This document shows positions 16,277-26,600 of a stretch of 64,000 nucleotides of DNA, piece by piece. A program made the position numbers and the translations under genes. The DNA comes from Streptomyces luteogriseus (lineage in GTDB: Bacteria > Actinomycetota > Actinomycetes > Streptomycetales > Streptomycetaceae), in the NCBI RefSeq assembly GCF_014205055.1, contig NZ_JACHMS010000001.1:5952001-6016000 (forward strand). The letters are read 5' to 3'. Positions within the stretch are counted from its first letter, which is position 1. Every line of letters begins with the position of its first letter. The notes under the pieces are model-generated. The model was not told the DNA's origin. It made no database searches and saw only the letters and a program-made list of their open reading frames with translations.

Positions 16277-17959
16277 ATGGCACCCTCCCGCATACCTTCT
16301 CGGCGGCCCCGGGCCGTCCTGGGAGCGGTCACCGCGGCCGCCGCCGCGGCCCTGGTCCTGTCCGCCTGTTCGGGTGGCTCGGGCGCCTCCGGCGCCGGTG
16401 ACACCTCCGGCAACCAGCTGCTCACCATCCCGCGTGAGGATCTGGCGACGTTCACGCGCAACTTCAACCCTCTCTCCCCGCAGGCCGCCCCCATGACCAA
16501 GGAGGCCGTCTACGAGCCGCTGGTCGTGCACAGCATGGCGGACGCCAAGGACACGCCGTGGCTCGCGACCAAGTGGGAGCAGGCCAAGGACGGCAAGTCC
16601 CTCACCTTCACGCTGCGCGAGGGCGTCAAGTGGTCGGACGGCAAGCCGCTCGTCACCGACGACGTCGTCTACACCTTCGAGCTGCGCAAGAAGGTGCTCG
16701 GCGGCCTGGAGTACCTCGACAAGGTCACCGCGGTCGACGAGCACACGGTGAAGTTCTCCTTCAACAAGCCCTTCTCGCCCGGCTTCTTCGAGATCGCCGG
16801 CCAGCAGATCATGCCGAAGCACATCTGGTCCAAGGTCAAGGACCCGGCGAAGTTCACCAACCCGAACCCGGTCGGCACCGGCCCGTACACCAAGATCGAG
16901 AAGTTCCAGGCCCAGTCGTACGAACTGCGCAAGAACCCCGACTATTGGCAGCCCGCGAAGCAGCAGATCGCCGGTATCCAGATGCTCGCCTTCTCCGGCA
17001 ACGACAGCGCCAACCTCGCCTTCACCAACGGTGAGGCGGACTGGACGCAGTCGTTCATCCCGGACATCGAGAAGTCCTTCGTGGCCAAGGACAAGAAGCA
17101 CAACCACTACTGGAACCCGCCCACGGGCGCCATGATCAACTGGCAGCTGAACACCACGAAGGCCCCCTTCGACGACCCGGCGCTGCGCAAGGCGCTCAGC
17201 ATGGCCGTCGACCGCGACCAGATCGCCAAAGTCGCGATGAACGGCTACGCCGAGCCCGCCGACTGCGCGGGCCTGGCCCGCACGTACGACAAGTGGCGCG
17301 ACAAGGACCTCGCCGCGTCCTGCACCTGGACGAAGTACGACACCGACGCGGCGGCCAAGGCCCTCGACGCGGCCGGCTACAAGGAGAGCGGCGGCAAGCG
17401 GAAGCTGAAGAACGGCAAGAACTTCACGCTCGACATCTCCGTCGGCTCCGCCTCCTCCGACTGGATCTCGGCCGCGAACATCATCAAGCAGAACCTCGCG
17501 AAGGTCGGCATCACCGCCACCGTGAAGACGCCCGACTGGGGGGCGGTGGTCAGCTCGTACGAGCAGGGCACCTTCGAGACCGGCATCGTGTGGAGCAGCA
17601 ACGGTGCCACCCCGTACGAGTACTTCCGCGACGTGATGTCGAGCGGGATGCTCAAGCCCGTCGGCGAGAAGGCCACGCAGAACTACCACCGTTACGCCGC
17701 CCCGAAGGCCGACAAGCTCATCGACGCCTTCGCCGCCGCCACGGACGAGGGCGCGCAGCGCGAGCAGGTCAACGCCCTGCAGAAGCTGTACGACAAGGAC
17801 GCCCCCGCGGTGCCGCTGTTCACCGGACCCGAGTTCGGCGCGTACACCGACAAGCGCTTCACCGGCTGGCCGTCGGAAGACAACCCGTACGCCACCCTCG
17901 GCAACCGCAACACCAGCACGATCCTCGTGCTCACCTCGCTGAAGCCCGTCAAGAGCTAG
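16277..17959 (+). CDS. ABC importer substrate-binding lipoprotein, family 5 (Opp/Dpp type)
   Basis: 560 residues. An Arg-rich signal peptide ends in the lipobox LVLSAC, with lipidated Cys31, so the protein is surface-anchored. The body follows the SBP_bac_5 pattern: FNPLSPQAAPMTKEAVYEPL, then TFTLREGVKWSDGKPL, then NPVGTGPYTKIEKFQ. Most relatives bind peptides, but some family-5 proteins bind oligosaccharides. The regulator upstream and the GH32 enzymes downstream make fructo-oligosaccharide the likelier ligand here, by inference. The ATG has GAGAGGAAAGAG before it. Confidence 0.9.
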   Translation: MAPSRIPSRRPRAVLGAVTAAAAAALVLSACSGGSGASGAGDTSGNQLLTIPREDLATFTRNFNPLSPQAAPMTKEAVYEPLVVHSMADAKDTPWLATKWEQAKDGKSLTFTLREGVKWSDGKPLVTDDVVYTFELRKKVLGGLEYLDKVTAVDEHTVKFSFNKPFSPGFFEIAGQQIMPKHIWSKVKDPAKFTNPNPVGTGPYTKIEKFQAQSYELRKNPDYWQPAKQQIAGIQMLAFSGNDSANLAFTNGEADWTQSFIPDIEKSFVAKDKKHNHYWNPPTGAMINWQLNTTKAPFDDPALRKALSMAVDRDQIAKVAMNGYAEPADCAGLARTYDKWRDKDLAASCTWTKYDTDAAAKALDAAGYKESGGKRKLKNGKNFTLDISVGSASSDWISAANIIKQNLAKVGITATVKTPDWGAVVSSYEQGTFETGIVWSSNGATPYEYFRDVMSSGMLKPVGEKATQNYHRYAAPKADKLIDAFAAATDEGAQREQVNALQKLYDKDAPAVPLFTGPEFGAYTDKRFTGWPSEDNPYATLGNRNTSTILVLTSLKPVKS

Positions 17960-18066
17960 TCACGAGCTGACGCGAGTGCGCGTGGACCGGCGGCCGCCCT
18001 CCTCCCCGGACGGCCGCCCCCGCGCACCGCATCCCCGTTCACCCCCACCGACAGGGAGCACGAGCA

Positions 18067-19044
18067 GTGCGTCTCATCCTGCGCAACCTGGGGTTCTATC
18101 TGCTGGCCTTCTGGGCCTCCATCACCCTCAACTTCCTGCTTCCGCGCTTCATGCCGGGCGACCCGGTCTCCCGGATGTTCGCGCAGCAGGCGGGTGCGAT
18201 GCAGCCCGAGCAGATAGCCCAGTTGCGGAAACTCTTCGGCCTCGACGACCGTCCCTTGTGGGAGCAGTACATCTCCTACGTCAAGAGCGTCTTCACCGGC
18301 GACCTCGGCATCTCCATCTCCCGCTTCCCGACCCCGGTCACCGAAGTGATCGGCTCGCAGATCGGCTGGACGCTGCTGCTCGGCGGTACCGCCCTCGTCA
18401 TCGCGGCCGTCGTCGGCAACCTGCTCGGCATCGTCGCCGCCTGGCGGCGTGGCGGCGTCCTCGACTCCGCCTTCCCACCCCTGCTGATCTTCGTCGGCTC
18501 GTTCCCGTACTTCTGGCTGGCGATGGGCGCGCTGTACCTGTTCGGGGTGACGCTGGGCTGGTTCCCGCTGCGGCACGCGTACGACACGGGTCTGACCCCC
18601 GGTCTCAACGCCGAGTTCGTGGCGAACGCGGGCACCCACCTGGTGCTCCCGGCGCTCACCGTCGTGGCCGTCACCGTGGGCAGCTGGATGCTCGGCATGC
18701 GCAACACCATGATCGCCACGGCGGCCGAGGACTACATCACCATGGCCGAGGCGAAGGGGCTCAGCCCCTCGCGGATCATGTTCCGCTACGCCGCCCGCAA
18801 CGCGCTGCTCCCCTCCGTCACCAACCTCGGCATGGGCCTCGGCTTCGTCGTCGGCGGCGCCCTGCTCACCGAGGTCGTGTTCGCCTACCCCGGCATCGGC
18901 TTCCAGCTGCTGGCAGCCGTGCAGGGCCTCGACTACCCGCTGATGCAAGGCATCTTCCTCACCATCACGGCAGCCGTGCTCCTGGCGAACTTCCTGGTCG
19001 ACATCATCTACGTCCGCCTCGACCCGCGCGTGCGCGTCCGCTGA
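18067..19044 (+). CDS. ABC importer permease, DppB/OppB type
   Basis: 325 residues with six predicted membrane helices. The N-terminus (MRLILRNLGFYLLAFWASI, then LNFLLPRFMPGDPV) is typical of DppB, which extends into the first helix. The EAA-type coupling motif is MAEAKGLSPSRIMFRYAARNALLP. The GTG start follows CAGGGAGCA. It pairs with the DppC-type gene 16 bp downstream to form the channel. Confidence 0.93.
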   Translation: MRLILRNLGFYLLAFWASITLNFLLPRFMPGDPVSRMFAQQAGAMQPEQIAQLRKLFGLDDRPLWEQYISYVKSVFTGDLGISISRFPTPVTEVIGSQIGWTLLLGGTALVIAAVVGNLLGIVAAWRRGGVLDSAFPPLLIFVGSFPYFWLAMGALYLFGVTLGWFPLRHAYDTGLTPGLNAEFVANAGTHLVLPALTVVAVTVGSWMLGMRNTMIATAAEDYITMAEAKGLSPSRIMFRYAARNALLPSVTNLGMGLGFVVGGALLTEVVFAYPGIGFQLLAAVQGLDYPLMQGIFLTITAAVLLANFLVDIIYVRLDPRVRVR

Positions 19045-19060
19045 AGGGAGCCGACGAGAC

Positions 19061-20002
19061 ATGACCGCCGTAGACATCGCGGGCGAGACCCCGGCCGAAG
19101 CCCCGTCAGCCCCGCCCACCGCGCAGGGACCGGGCCGACGACGCGGAGTGGCACGCCAGCTCCTCGGCAGCAAGAAGGCGCTGTCGGGCCTGTGCCTGCT
19201 CGTCGTCTTCGCAACTCTGGCGCTGCTCGCGCCCGTCCTCGCCCCCGGCGACCCGTCCCTGATCAACTCCACCGGCAGCCAGGCCCCGTCGGGAGCGCAC
19301 TGGCTCGGTACGACCACCAAGGGACAGGACGTCCTCGCACTCACCCTGTGGGGCGCGCGCTCCTCGATGTTCGTCGGGTTCACCGTCGGACTCGCGGCGA
19401 CCGGCATCGCCATCCTCGTGGGCCTCGCGTCCGCGTACTTCGGCCGGCTGTTGGACGACGCGCTGACCCTGATCACCAACGTCTTCCTGCTGCTGCCCGG
19501 CCTGCCGTTGCTGGTCATCCTGGCGGCGTTCCTGCCCCCGGGAACATCCACCGTCGTCCTGGTGCTGGTGATCACCGGCTGGGCGGGCTCTGCCAGGGTG
19601 CTGCGCGCACAGGCCAGGTCGATCCGCGGCAAGGACTTCGTGGCCTCCGCCGTCGTCACCGGTGAGCGCCCGCTGCGGATCATGTTCCGGGAGATCCTCC
19701 CCAACATGGCGTCCGTGGTGATGACCACCCTGCTGGGCTGTGTCGTCTTCGGCATCACGTCCCAGGCGGCGCTGGAGTTCCTCGGCCTCGGCGACAGCAG
19801 CGTCGTCAGCTGGGGCACCAACCTCTACTGGGCCAGCAACGACGGCGCGCTGATGACCGGCACGTGGTGGGTCTTCATCCCCTCCGGACTGTGCATAGCC
19901 CTCGTCGCCTTCGCGCTCGCGCTGGTCAACTACGCGGTCGACGAGATCACCAACCCGAGGCTGCGCTCCGTGAGGCGTCGACCCGTGAAGAGGAGGGGCT
20001 GA
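19061..20002 (+). CDS. ABC importer permease, DppC/OppC type
   Basis: 313 residues. A 30-residue cytoplasmic lead precedes the first helix (LSGLCLLVVFATLALLAPVL), then the DppC landmark LGTTTKGQDVLALTLWGARSS and four to five more helices. The coupling loop includes GERPLRIMFREILPNM. The second membrane partner of the importer, 3 bp before the first ATPase gene. Confidence 0.93.
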   Translation: MTAVDIAGETPAEAPSAPPTAQGPGRRRGVARQLLGSKKALSGLCLLVVFATLALLAPVLAPGDPSLINSTGSQAPSGAHWLGTTTKGQDVLALTLWGARSSMFVGFTVGLAATGIAILVGLASAYFGRLLDDALTLITNVFLLLPGLPLLVILAAFLPPGTSTVVLVLVITGWAGSARVLRAQARSIRGKDFVASAVVTGERPLRIMFREILPNMASVVMTTLLGCVVFGITSQAALEFLGLGDSSVVSWGTNLYWASNDGALMTGTWWVFIPSGLCIALVAFALALVNYAVDEITNPRLRSVRRRPVKRRG

Positions 20003-20005
20003 GCC

Positions 20006-20959
20006 ATGGACCCCGTACTTGAGGTGCGTGACCTACGGGTCGAGTACCGCGGTGACGGCCGTACGGTCGTCGGGGCGGACAACGTGTCGTTCGAGATCGG
20101 CCCGGGTGAGATCTTCGGCCTCGCCGGAGAGTCCGGCTGCGGCAAGTCGACCATCGCCAACGCGGTGATGCGGCTGCTGAAGCCCCCGGCGGAGATCACC
20201 GCGGGCAGCATCCGCTTCCAGGGCAAGGACGTCCTCGCCTTGGACGCACGCGAGCTGCGCGCCTTCCGGTGGCGGGAGATCGCCATGGTCTTCCAGTCGG
20301 CGATGAACTCGCTCAACCCCGTCCTGACCATCGGCGAGCAGATCGTCGACATCTTCACCACCCACGAGCGGATGAAGAAGCGGGCCGCGCGGGAGCGGGC
20401 CGGCGAGCTGCTTCAGCTGGTCGGCATCGACCCGGGAAGGCTGAAGGCGTACCCGCACCAGCTGTCCGGCGGCATGCGCCAGCGCGTGGTCATCGCCATG
20501 GCCGTCGCACTGCGCCCCCGGCTGCTGATCATGGACGAGCCGACCACCGCGCTCGACGTGGTCGTGCAGCAGGAGATCATGGCGCAGATCCGCGACCTCC
20601 AGCGGGAGCTGGGCTTCTCCATCCTCTTCATCACCCACGACATGTCCCTGATGGTCGAGCTGTCGGACCGCATGGGCGTGATGTACGGCGGACGGATCGT
20701 CGAACTCGCCGACGCCAAGGACCTGTTCGCCCAGCCGCTCCACCCCTACACCGAGGCGCTGATGAACGCCTTCCCGCCGCTGACCGGCCCACGCCAAGAA
20801 CTCACCGGCCTCTTCGACGCCCCACGCACCGCCGACAGCTGCGGCTTCCACGTCCGCTGTCCCGAGGACCGCTCGGACTGCTCCATGAACATCCCCGACC
20901 TGCGCGAGATCGCCCCCGGCCGCTGGGTGGCCCGCAGCCTCGAAGGAGCCCCCCGATGA
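20006..20959 (+). CDS. ABC importer ATPase, DppD/OppD type
   Basis: 317 residues. Walker A is GLAGESGCGKST, the signature is LSGGMRQR, and Walker B is LLIMDEPTTALD, with ITHDMSLMVEL as the switch. A C-terminal oligo_HPY extension has GFHVRCPEDRSDC, a partial match to the iron-sulfur cysteine cluster of DppD. The stop overlaps the next start (ATGA at 20956-20959), so the two ATPases are coupled. Confidence 0.94.
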   Translation: MDPVLEVRDLRVEYRGDGRTVVGADNVSFEIGPGEIFGLAGESGCGKSTIANAVMRLLKPPAEITAGSIRFQGKDVLALDARELRAFRWREIAMVFQSAMNSLNPVLTIGEQIVDIFTTHERMKKRAARERAGELLQLVGIDPGRLKAYPHQLSGGMRQRVVIAMAVALRPRLLIMDEPTTALDVVVQQEIMAQIRDLQRELGFSILFITHDMSLMVELSDRMGVMYGGRIVELADAKDLFAQPLHPYTEALMNAFPPLTGPRQELTGLFDAPRTADSCGFHVRCPEDRSDCSMNIPDLREIAPGRWVARSLEGAPR

Positions 20960-21999
20960 CCGAACCCCTGCTGTCCGTACGCGGTCTGACCAAGGACTTC
21001 CAGGTCGGCACCGTCTTCTCCCGGCGCCGCGTCCGAGCCGTCAACGACGTGTCCTTCGACCTGCCGGCCGGCCGGATCACCGCCCTGGTCGGCGAGTCCG
21101 GCAGCGGCAAGTCCACCATCGCCCGCTGCCTCGCCCGCCTCGAACAGCCCTCCGCCGGACAGGTGCTGCTCGACGGCGAGGACGTCCTGCGCACCGAGCG
21201 ACGCCGGGCGTCACGGGCCTACCGCCGCAAGGTCCAGATGGTGTTCCAGGACCCCTTCGGCTCGCTCAACCCCGTCCACCGCATCGAGCACTTCCTCACC
21301 CGGGCCCTCGTCCTGCACGGCCATTCCGCCACCCCCGAGGCGCTGCGCGAGCTGATGAAAACGGTCGGCCTGACCGAGGACATGCTGCAGTCCTACCCGC
21401 ACGAACTCTCCGGCGGCCAGCGTCAGCGCGTCTCCATCGCGCGCGCGTTGGCGGTGGAGCCGCGTCTCATCCTGGCCGACGAACCGACCTCGATGCTGGA
21501 CGTCTCCGTGCGCGTCGGCGTGCTCAACCTGATGCGCCGCCTGCGCGACGAGCGGAACATCGCCATGCTCTACATCACCCACGACCTGGGCTCCGCCCGC
21601 TACCTCGCGGACACCACGATGGTCATGTTCGCCGGCGAACTCGTCGAGGGAGGGGACGCGTTGGCGGTGATGGACGCCCCCGCCCACCCCTACACCCGCC
21701 TCCTCCTGTCCGCCGTACCCGACCCCGAACGGGCCGGCAGCTACGACCCCGTCGAGCGCGCCCGCCTGCGCGAGGCGATCCTCAACCCCACGTCCTGCCC
21801 CTACGGCGACGACGGCACGTGCAGCCGCACCGAGCCAGTCCGCCACATCGTCGGCGAAGACGACGGCAAGCCCCACTGGGTGCGCTGCCACCTGCGCGCA
21901 CCCGCCTCCGACATCGCCCGCCGCGTCCTCAAGGCCACCGACCGGCCGGACGACGAGGCCACCGACGACACCCAGAAAGCGGAGACCACCGCCGCATGA
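20956..21999 (+). CDS. ABC importer ATPase, DppF/OppF type
   Basis: 347 residues. Walker A is GESGSGKST, the signature LSGGQRQR and Walker B LILADEPTSMLD. The Q-loop region VQMVFQDPFGSLNPVHRI is typical of OppF. The C-terminus carries an oligo_HPY segment with LNPTSCPYGDDGTC. The ATG at 20956 overlaps the previous stop. Its own stop overlaps the GH32 start (ATGA at 21996-21999), which ties the importer to the sugar hydrolase. Confidence 0.94.
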   Translation: MTEPLLSVRGLTKDFQVGTVFSRRRVRAVNDVSFDLPAGRITALVGESGSGKSTIARCLARLEQPSAGQVLLDGEDVLRTERRRASRAYRRKVQMVFQDPFGSLNPVHRIEHFLTRALVLHGHSATPEALRELMKTVGLTEDMLQSYPHELSGGQRQRVSIARALAVEPRLILADEPTSMLDVSVRVGVLNLMRRLRDERNIAMLYITHDLGSARYLADTTMVMFAGELVEGGDALAVMDAPAHPYTRLLLSAVPDPERAGSYDPVERARLREAILNPTSCPYGDDGTCSRTEPVRHIVGEDDGKPHWVRCHLRAPASDIARRVLKATDRPDDEATDDTQKAETTAA

Positions 22000-23540
22000 C
22001 CCACGACCTCACCCTTCCCTCCGGCAGTCCCACCGCCGAGGGGCTGGCCGAGCGCGCCCTGCGCGACCCCCACCGCCCCGGCTTCCACTTCACCTCGCCC
22101 GGCGGCTGGCTCAACGACCCCAACGGGCTGAGTCACTGGAACGGCGTCTACCACCTCTTCTACCAGTACAACCCGCTCGCCGCCGCCCACCACCGCATCC
22201 ACTGGGGCCACGCCACCAGCACCGACCTCGTGCACTGGGCCGATGAGCCGGTCGCTTTGGTGCCAGGCTCGGACGGCCCGGACCGCGACGGCTGTTGGTC
22301 CGGTGTCCTGGTGGACGACGGGGGAGTACCCACGCTCGTCTACTCGGGCAGGCACGGTGAGCATGAACTCCCTTGCGTGGCCAGGGGATCGGCGGATCTG
22401 ACGTACTGGACCAAGGATCCGGCCAATCCGGTCATCACGGCCCCGCCCGAGGGCCTCGACACCACCGCCTTCCGCGACCACTGCGTCTGGCGGGAGGGCT
22501 CCGGCGAGAACACGGTGTGGCGTCAGCTGGTGGGCTCGGGAATCCGGGGCGTCGGCGGAACGGCCTTCCTGTACGAATCCGACGACCTGCGCAGCTGGCG
22601 CTACGTCGGCCCCCTGCTGACCGGCGACGCCTCGCAGAACCGGGGCGAGCTCGACTGGACCGGCACGATGTGGGAGTGCGTCGACCTCTTCCGGCTCGGC
22701 GAGGACGAGGAGGCCGGCGGCACCGACGTGCTGGTCTTCTCCGCCTGGGACGAGGGCACCACCCACCACCCCTTGTACTGGACCGGCCGCTACCAGGGCG
22801 ACACCTTCACCACGACCGCCCTCCACCGCCTCGACTACGGCGGCCGCTACTTCTACGCCCCCCAGTCCACCCGTGACGAGCACGGCCGCCGCATCATGTT
22901 CGGCTGGCTCCAGGAGGGCCGCACGGACGAGGCGAACGCGCAGGCCGGCTGGTGCGGTGTGATGTCCCTGCCGAGGGTCGTCACGCTCGCCACGGACGGC
23001 GGCCTGCATCAGGCCCCGGTGCCGGAGCTGGCCGAGCTGCGGCGGGAGCGCGCAGAGGTGGCTCCGGGCCGGCTGGCCGGCTCGTACACCCGGCTGCCCG
23101 CCGTGCGCGGGGACCAGCTGGACATCGAGACAACCCTGCGTCTCGCTCCCGGAGCGACCGCCCGGCTCGTGCTCCGGGAGACACCGGACGGCGCGGAACG
23201 CACGGTCGTGGAGGTGAGCCGGTCACACGACGGAGCGAGCGGCACCCTCCGGCTGCACCGCGAGACCAGCAGCCTCGACTCGACGGTCGACACCGAACCC
23301 CGGTACGGCGAAATGCCGTTGGACCCCCACGGGCGGGTCGACCTGCGCGTCCTCGTCGACCACTCCGCACTGGAGATCTTCGCCAACGGGCGTGCCCTGA
23401 CCGCCCGCATCTACCCCACCCGTCCGGACGAGGCCGTCGGCGTCGGTATCGGTGCGGACGGCGACGTGGCCCTGGAGCGGTTCGACGCCTGGCAGATGGC
23501 GTCGGCCTTCACCGACGGACCCCGGCCGCTGTGGCCGTGA
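21996..23540 (+). CDS. Cytoplasmic glycoside hydrolase family 32 (beta-fructosidase)
   Basis: 514 residues with no signal peptide. GH32 residues are in place: the nucleophile Asp41 in GGWLNDPNG, Asp161 of the transition-state motif (RDH here, RDP in most relatives) and the acid/base Glu227 in MWECVDLF. A C-terminal beta-sandwich follows (about residues 340-505, with VDHSALEIFANG). It should split fructose from sucrose or imported fructo-oligosaccharides. Translation is coupled to the importer ATPase by an ATGA overlap, the best sign that the importer carries its substrate. Confidence 0.93.
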   Translation: MTHDLTLPSGSPTAEGLAERALRDPHRPGFHFTSPGGWLNDPNGLSHWNGVYHLFYQYNPLAAAHHRIHWGHATSTDLVHWADEPVALVPGSDGPDRDGCWSGVLVDDGGVPTLVYSGRHGEHELPCVARGSADLTYWTKDPANPVITAPPEGLDTTAFRDHCVWREGSGENTVWRQLVGSGIRGVGGTAFLYESDDLRSWRYVGPLLTGDASQNRGELDWTGTMWECVDLFRLGEDEEAGGTDVLVFSAWDEGTTHHPLYWTGRYQGDTFTTTALHRLDYGGRYFYAPQSTRDEHGRRIMFGWLQEGRTDEANAQAGWCGVMSLPRVVTLATDGGLHQAPVPELAELRRERAEVAPGRLAGSYTRLPAVRGDQLDIETTLRLAPGATARLVLRETPDGAERTVVEVSRSHDGASGTLRLHRETSSLDSTVDTEPRYGEMPLDPHGRVDLRVLVDHSALEIFANGRALTARIYPTRPDEAVGVGIGADGDVALERFDAWQMASAFTDGPRPLWP

Positions 23541-23553
23541 CGGTCTTACACAC

Positions 23554-23594
23554 GGCCACGGCCCGCGGGGTGGACGTCCCCGCGGGCCGTGGCC
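23554..23594 (+). terminator. Long perfect hairpin between the two GH32 genes
   Basis: A 17-bp perfect stem (23554-23570 with 23578-23594; arms begin GGCCACGGCCC and end GGGCCGTGGCC) has a 7-nt loop. It starts 13 bp after the first GH32 stop and ends 31 bp before the second GH32 start. It may end the importer operon or attenuate read-through into the secreted enzyme gene. Confidence 0.8.
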
Positions 23595-23625
23595 CACCCT
23601 CCTCCGTTCTCCCTCAGGAGCCGCC

Positions 23626-26600
23626 ATGAGCGTGTCCCGCCGTACCCTCCTGCTCGCCGGAGGAACCGCCGCCACCCTGCTGCCTCTCGGAGGCATCCTC
23701 CCCGCGGCACAGGCCGCCGCACCGAGCGCCGCCGGAGCGACCCCCGCCGCCACCCCGATTCCCGACCCCGTCCCCGTCGCCGGCACCTGGGCCCGCACCT
23801 CCGACGGTGGCCAGCAGGTGACCGCCGGCCGTCGCGGGCCCTCCCTCGCCCTGTCCGAGCAGCAACTCGCGGCCAAGGGCACGTACGCGGCCCGCGTCAC
23901 GCCCCAATCCTCCTCCGCTGTAGGCGCGTTGGTGTTCCGGACAGCCCTCGACGGCTCGACCGGATACGCGGTCGCCCTCGACCCCGGCCGGGCCCGCATA
24001 CGGCTCTACGACCTGGCCGGCGCCGACACACTCGCCACCGCGCCGCTGCCCGGCGCACGGGCCGGAAGGTCCTACGACCTCGAAGTGGCCGTCGACGGGC
24101 CGGAGTTGTCGGTGTACATCGACGGCAAGCGGCTCCTCCACACCCGGGACCACCGCCATGACAGCGGCTCGGTGGGCCTGCTCGCCCAGGGCGGCAAGGT
24201 CACCTTCGGCCCGCCCTCCCTCTCCTCGGTCACCACCAACCTCACCGGCTGGACCACGAGCGGCGGCACCTGGACGGCGAGTCCGCTGGGCTGGCGCGCG
24301 GCACCGACCCAGGGAGCCACCGCCCGCGCCGTCACCACGACCACGACGTACGACACCGCGCTCCAGGCCGACCTTCTCCTGGGCGAGGCCTCCGCCATCG
24401 CCTCACTGCTGGTGCGCACCGACGCCAAGGCCACGCGCGGCTACGGCGTCCAAGTCGACGCGGGCCAGGGCAGGCTGAGGCTCTACCGCATCGACGGCGA
24501 CGTCACCCTCGGCACCTACGCGACCACCGTCAAGGCCGACACGGTCTACCGTCTGCGCATCGAAGCCGAACACGACGAACTGCGCGTGCACTGGCAGACC
24601 GACTTCCTCTCTCCCGACGGCTACAGCCCCGTCATCACCGCCCAGGACTCCACCCACACGAAGGGCCGACTCGCCGTCACGGCTTCGACCGGAGCGGTGT
24701 CCTTCGAGAACATCGCCGCCGCCGACCTCGTCACCGGCCTCCAGGGCTGGACGGCCCGCTCCGGCACCTGGACCCCGGACCTGCGCGGCATCCGCGGCGA
24801 GAGCGGCCTGCGCACGGCCCCCTTCACCGACGGCGACCTGGTGGCGAGGGCCGACATCACACCCGGCGACCGCTCCTCCTCGGCCGGCCTCGTCCTGCGC
24901 GCGTCCGCGAACGGTTCCGGCGGCTACGAAGCCCGCCTGGAAGCCGGCCGCAACGCCGTCGTCCTGCTGGACCGCTCCTCCGGCACCCGCCTCGCCTCCG
25001 CCTCCGGCCCGGTCCGGCGCATCGCGTCAGGCGGCACCTACCGCGTCGAGGCCCGCGCGACGGGCAGAACCGTCGAGGTGTACGTGGACGGCGTACGGGC
25101 GCTGAAGACCCGCGTGTCCCGCACCAAGGGCGCCGCCTTCGGCACCGCGGCCGCGCACGGGACGTCGTACTTCCAGAACGTCGAAGTCCGCGGCACCGCC
25201 GACCACTTCACCGAGCCGTACCGCCCCACGTACCACTACTCCCAGCTCACCGGCTCCACCAGCGACCCCTGCGGTCTGCTGCACCACGACGGCGAATACC
25301 ACCTCTTCCACCAGGACGAGGGCCGCTGGGCGCACGCGGTCAGCACCGACCTCGTCCACTGGCAGCCCCTGCCGATCGCCCTGCCCTGGAACGCCTACGG
25401 CCACTGCTGGACCGGCTGCGCGGTCGTGGACGCCGACGACACCTCCGGCCTCTTCGACGGCGGCTCGGGCCTGATCGCCTATTACACGAGCTACCACCCG
25501 GACAAGCCGGGCGGGAACGCCGGCGTGCGCATCGCGTACAGCAAGGACAAGGGCCGCTCCTGGCAGCTGCACGGAGGCTCCAGCCCGGCCGTGCAGAACC
25601 CGGGCGGCCCCGATGCCGGCTGGACCTTCCGCGACCCGAAGGTCATCCGCGACGAGGCCCACGACCAGTGGCTGATGGTCGTCTCCGGCGGCGACCACAT
25701 CCGCTTCTTCACCTCCACCGACCTCCTCACCTGGACCCAGGTCAGTTCCTTCGGCTACGGCGACTGGGCCACAACCGGCGTCTGGGAGTGCCCCGACTTC
25801 TTCCCGCTCCCCGTCGACGGCGACAAGAACCGGGTGAAGTGGGTCCTCACCCTGAGCACCGGTGCCGTACGCGCCACGAACGGCTCGGCCGCCCAGTACT
25901 TCACGGGTGAGTGGAACGGCACCGGTTTCACCCCCGACCAGAAGCCCGGCACGGTCCTGCGCGCCGACTCCGGCCGTGACTACTACGCCGCCATGTCCTT
26001 CTACGGCATGCCCGACGACCGCCGCGTCTGGCTCGGCTGGATGAGCAACTGGGACTACCCCTTCAGCGCCCCGACCGGCACCTGGAAGGGCCAGCTGAGC
26101 ACCCCGCGCGAGCTGACCCTCACGGACACCGCCGACGGCGTACGCCTGGCGCAGCGCCCGGTCCCGGAGCTGGTCACGCTGCGCACGTCCACCACGACCC
26201 GCACGAACCTCGCCGTCGGCCCCACCTCCGCGAACCCGCTCGTGGGAGTCCGGGGCATCGCCTGCGAGATCGAGGCCGGGATCACCCTCGGCACCGCCAC
26301 GGAGATCGGCTTCCGGCTCCGGACCGACGACGACCAGCACACGACCGTCGGATACGACGCCGAGGCCCAGGAACTGTTCGTGGACCGCTCGGCATCGGGC
26401 CTGAGCGACTTCACGCAGTACTTCACGGGCCGCACGACCGCGCCGATGAAGGCGACCGACGGCCGCGTGACCCTGCGGGTGTACGTCGACTCGTCCTCGG
26501 TCGAGGCATTCGGCGCGGACGGACAGGCCGCCGTGACCAGCCTGATCTTCCCCGGCCCGGACGCCGACGGCATGGCCTTCTACGCCAAGGGCGGTACCGC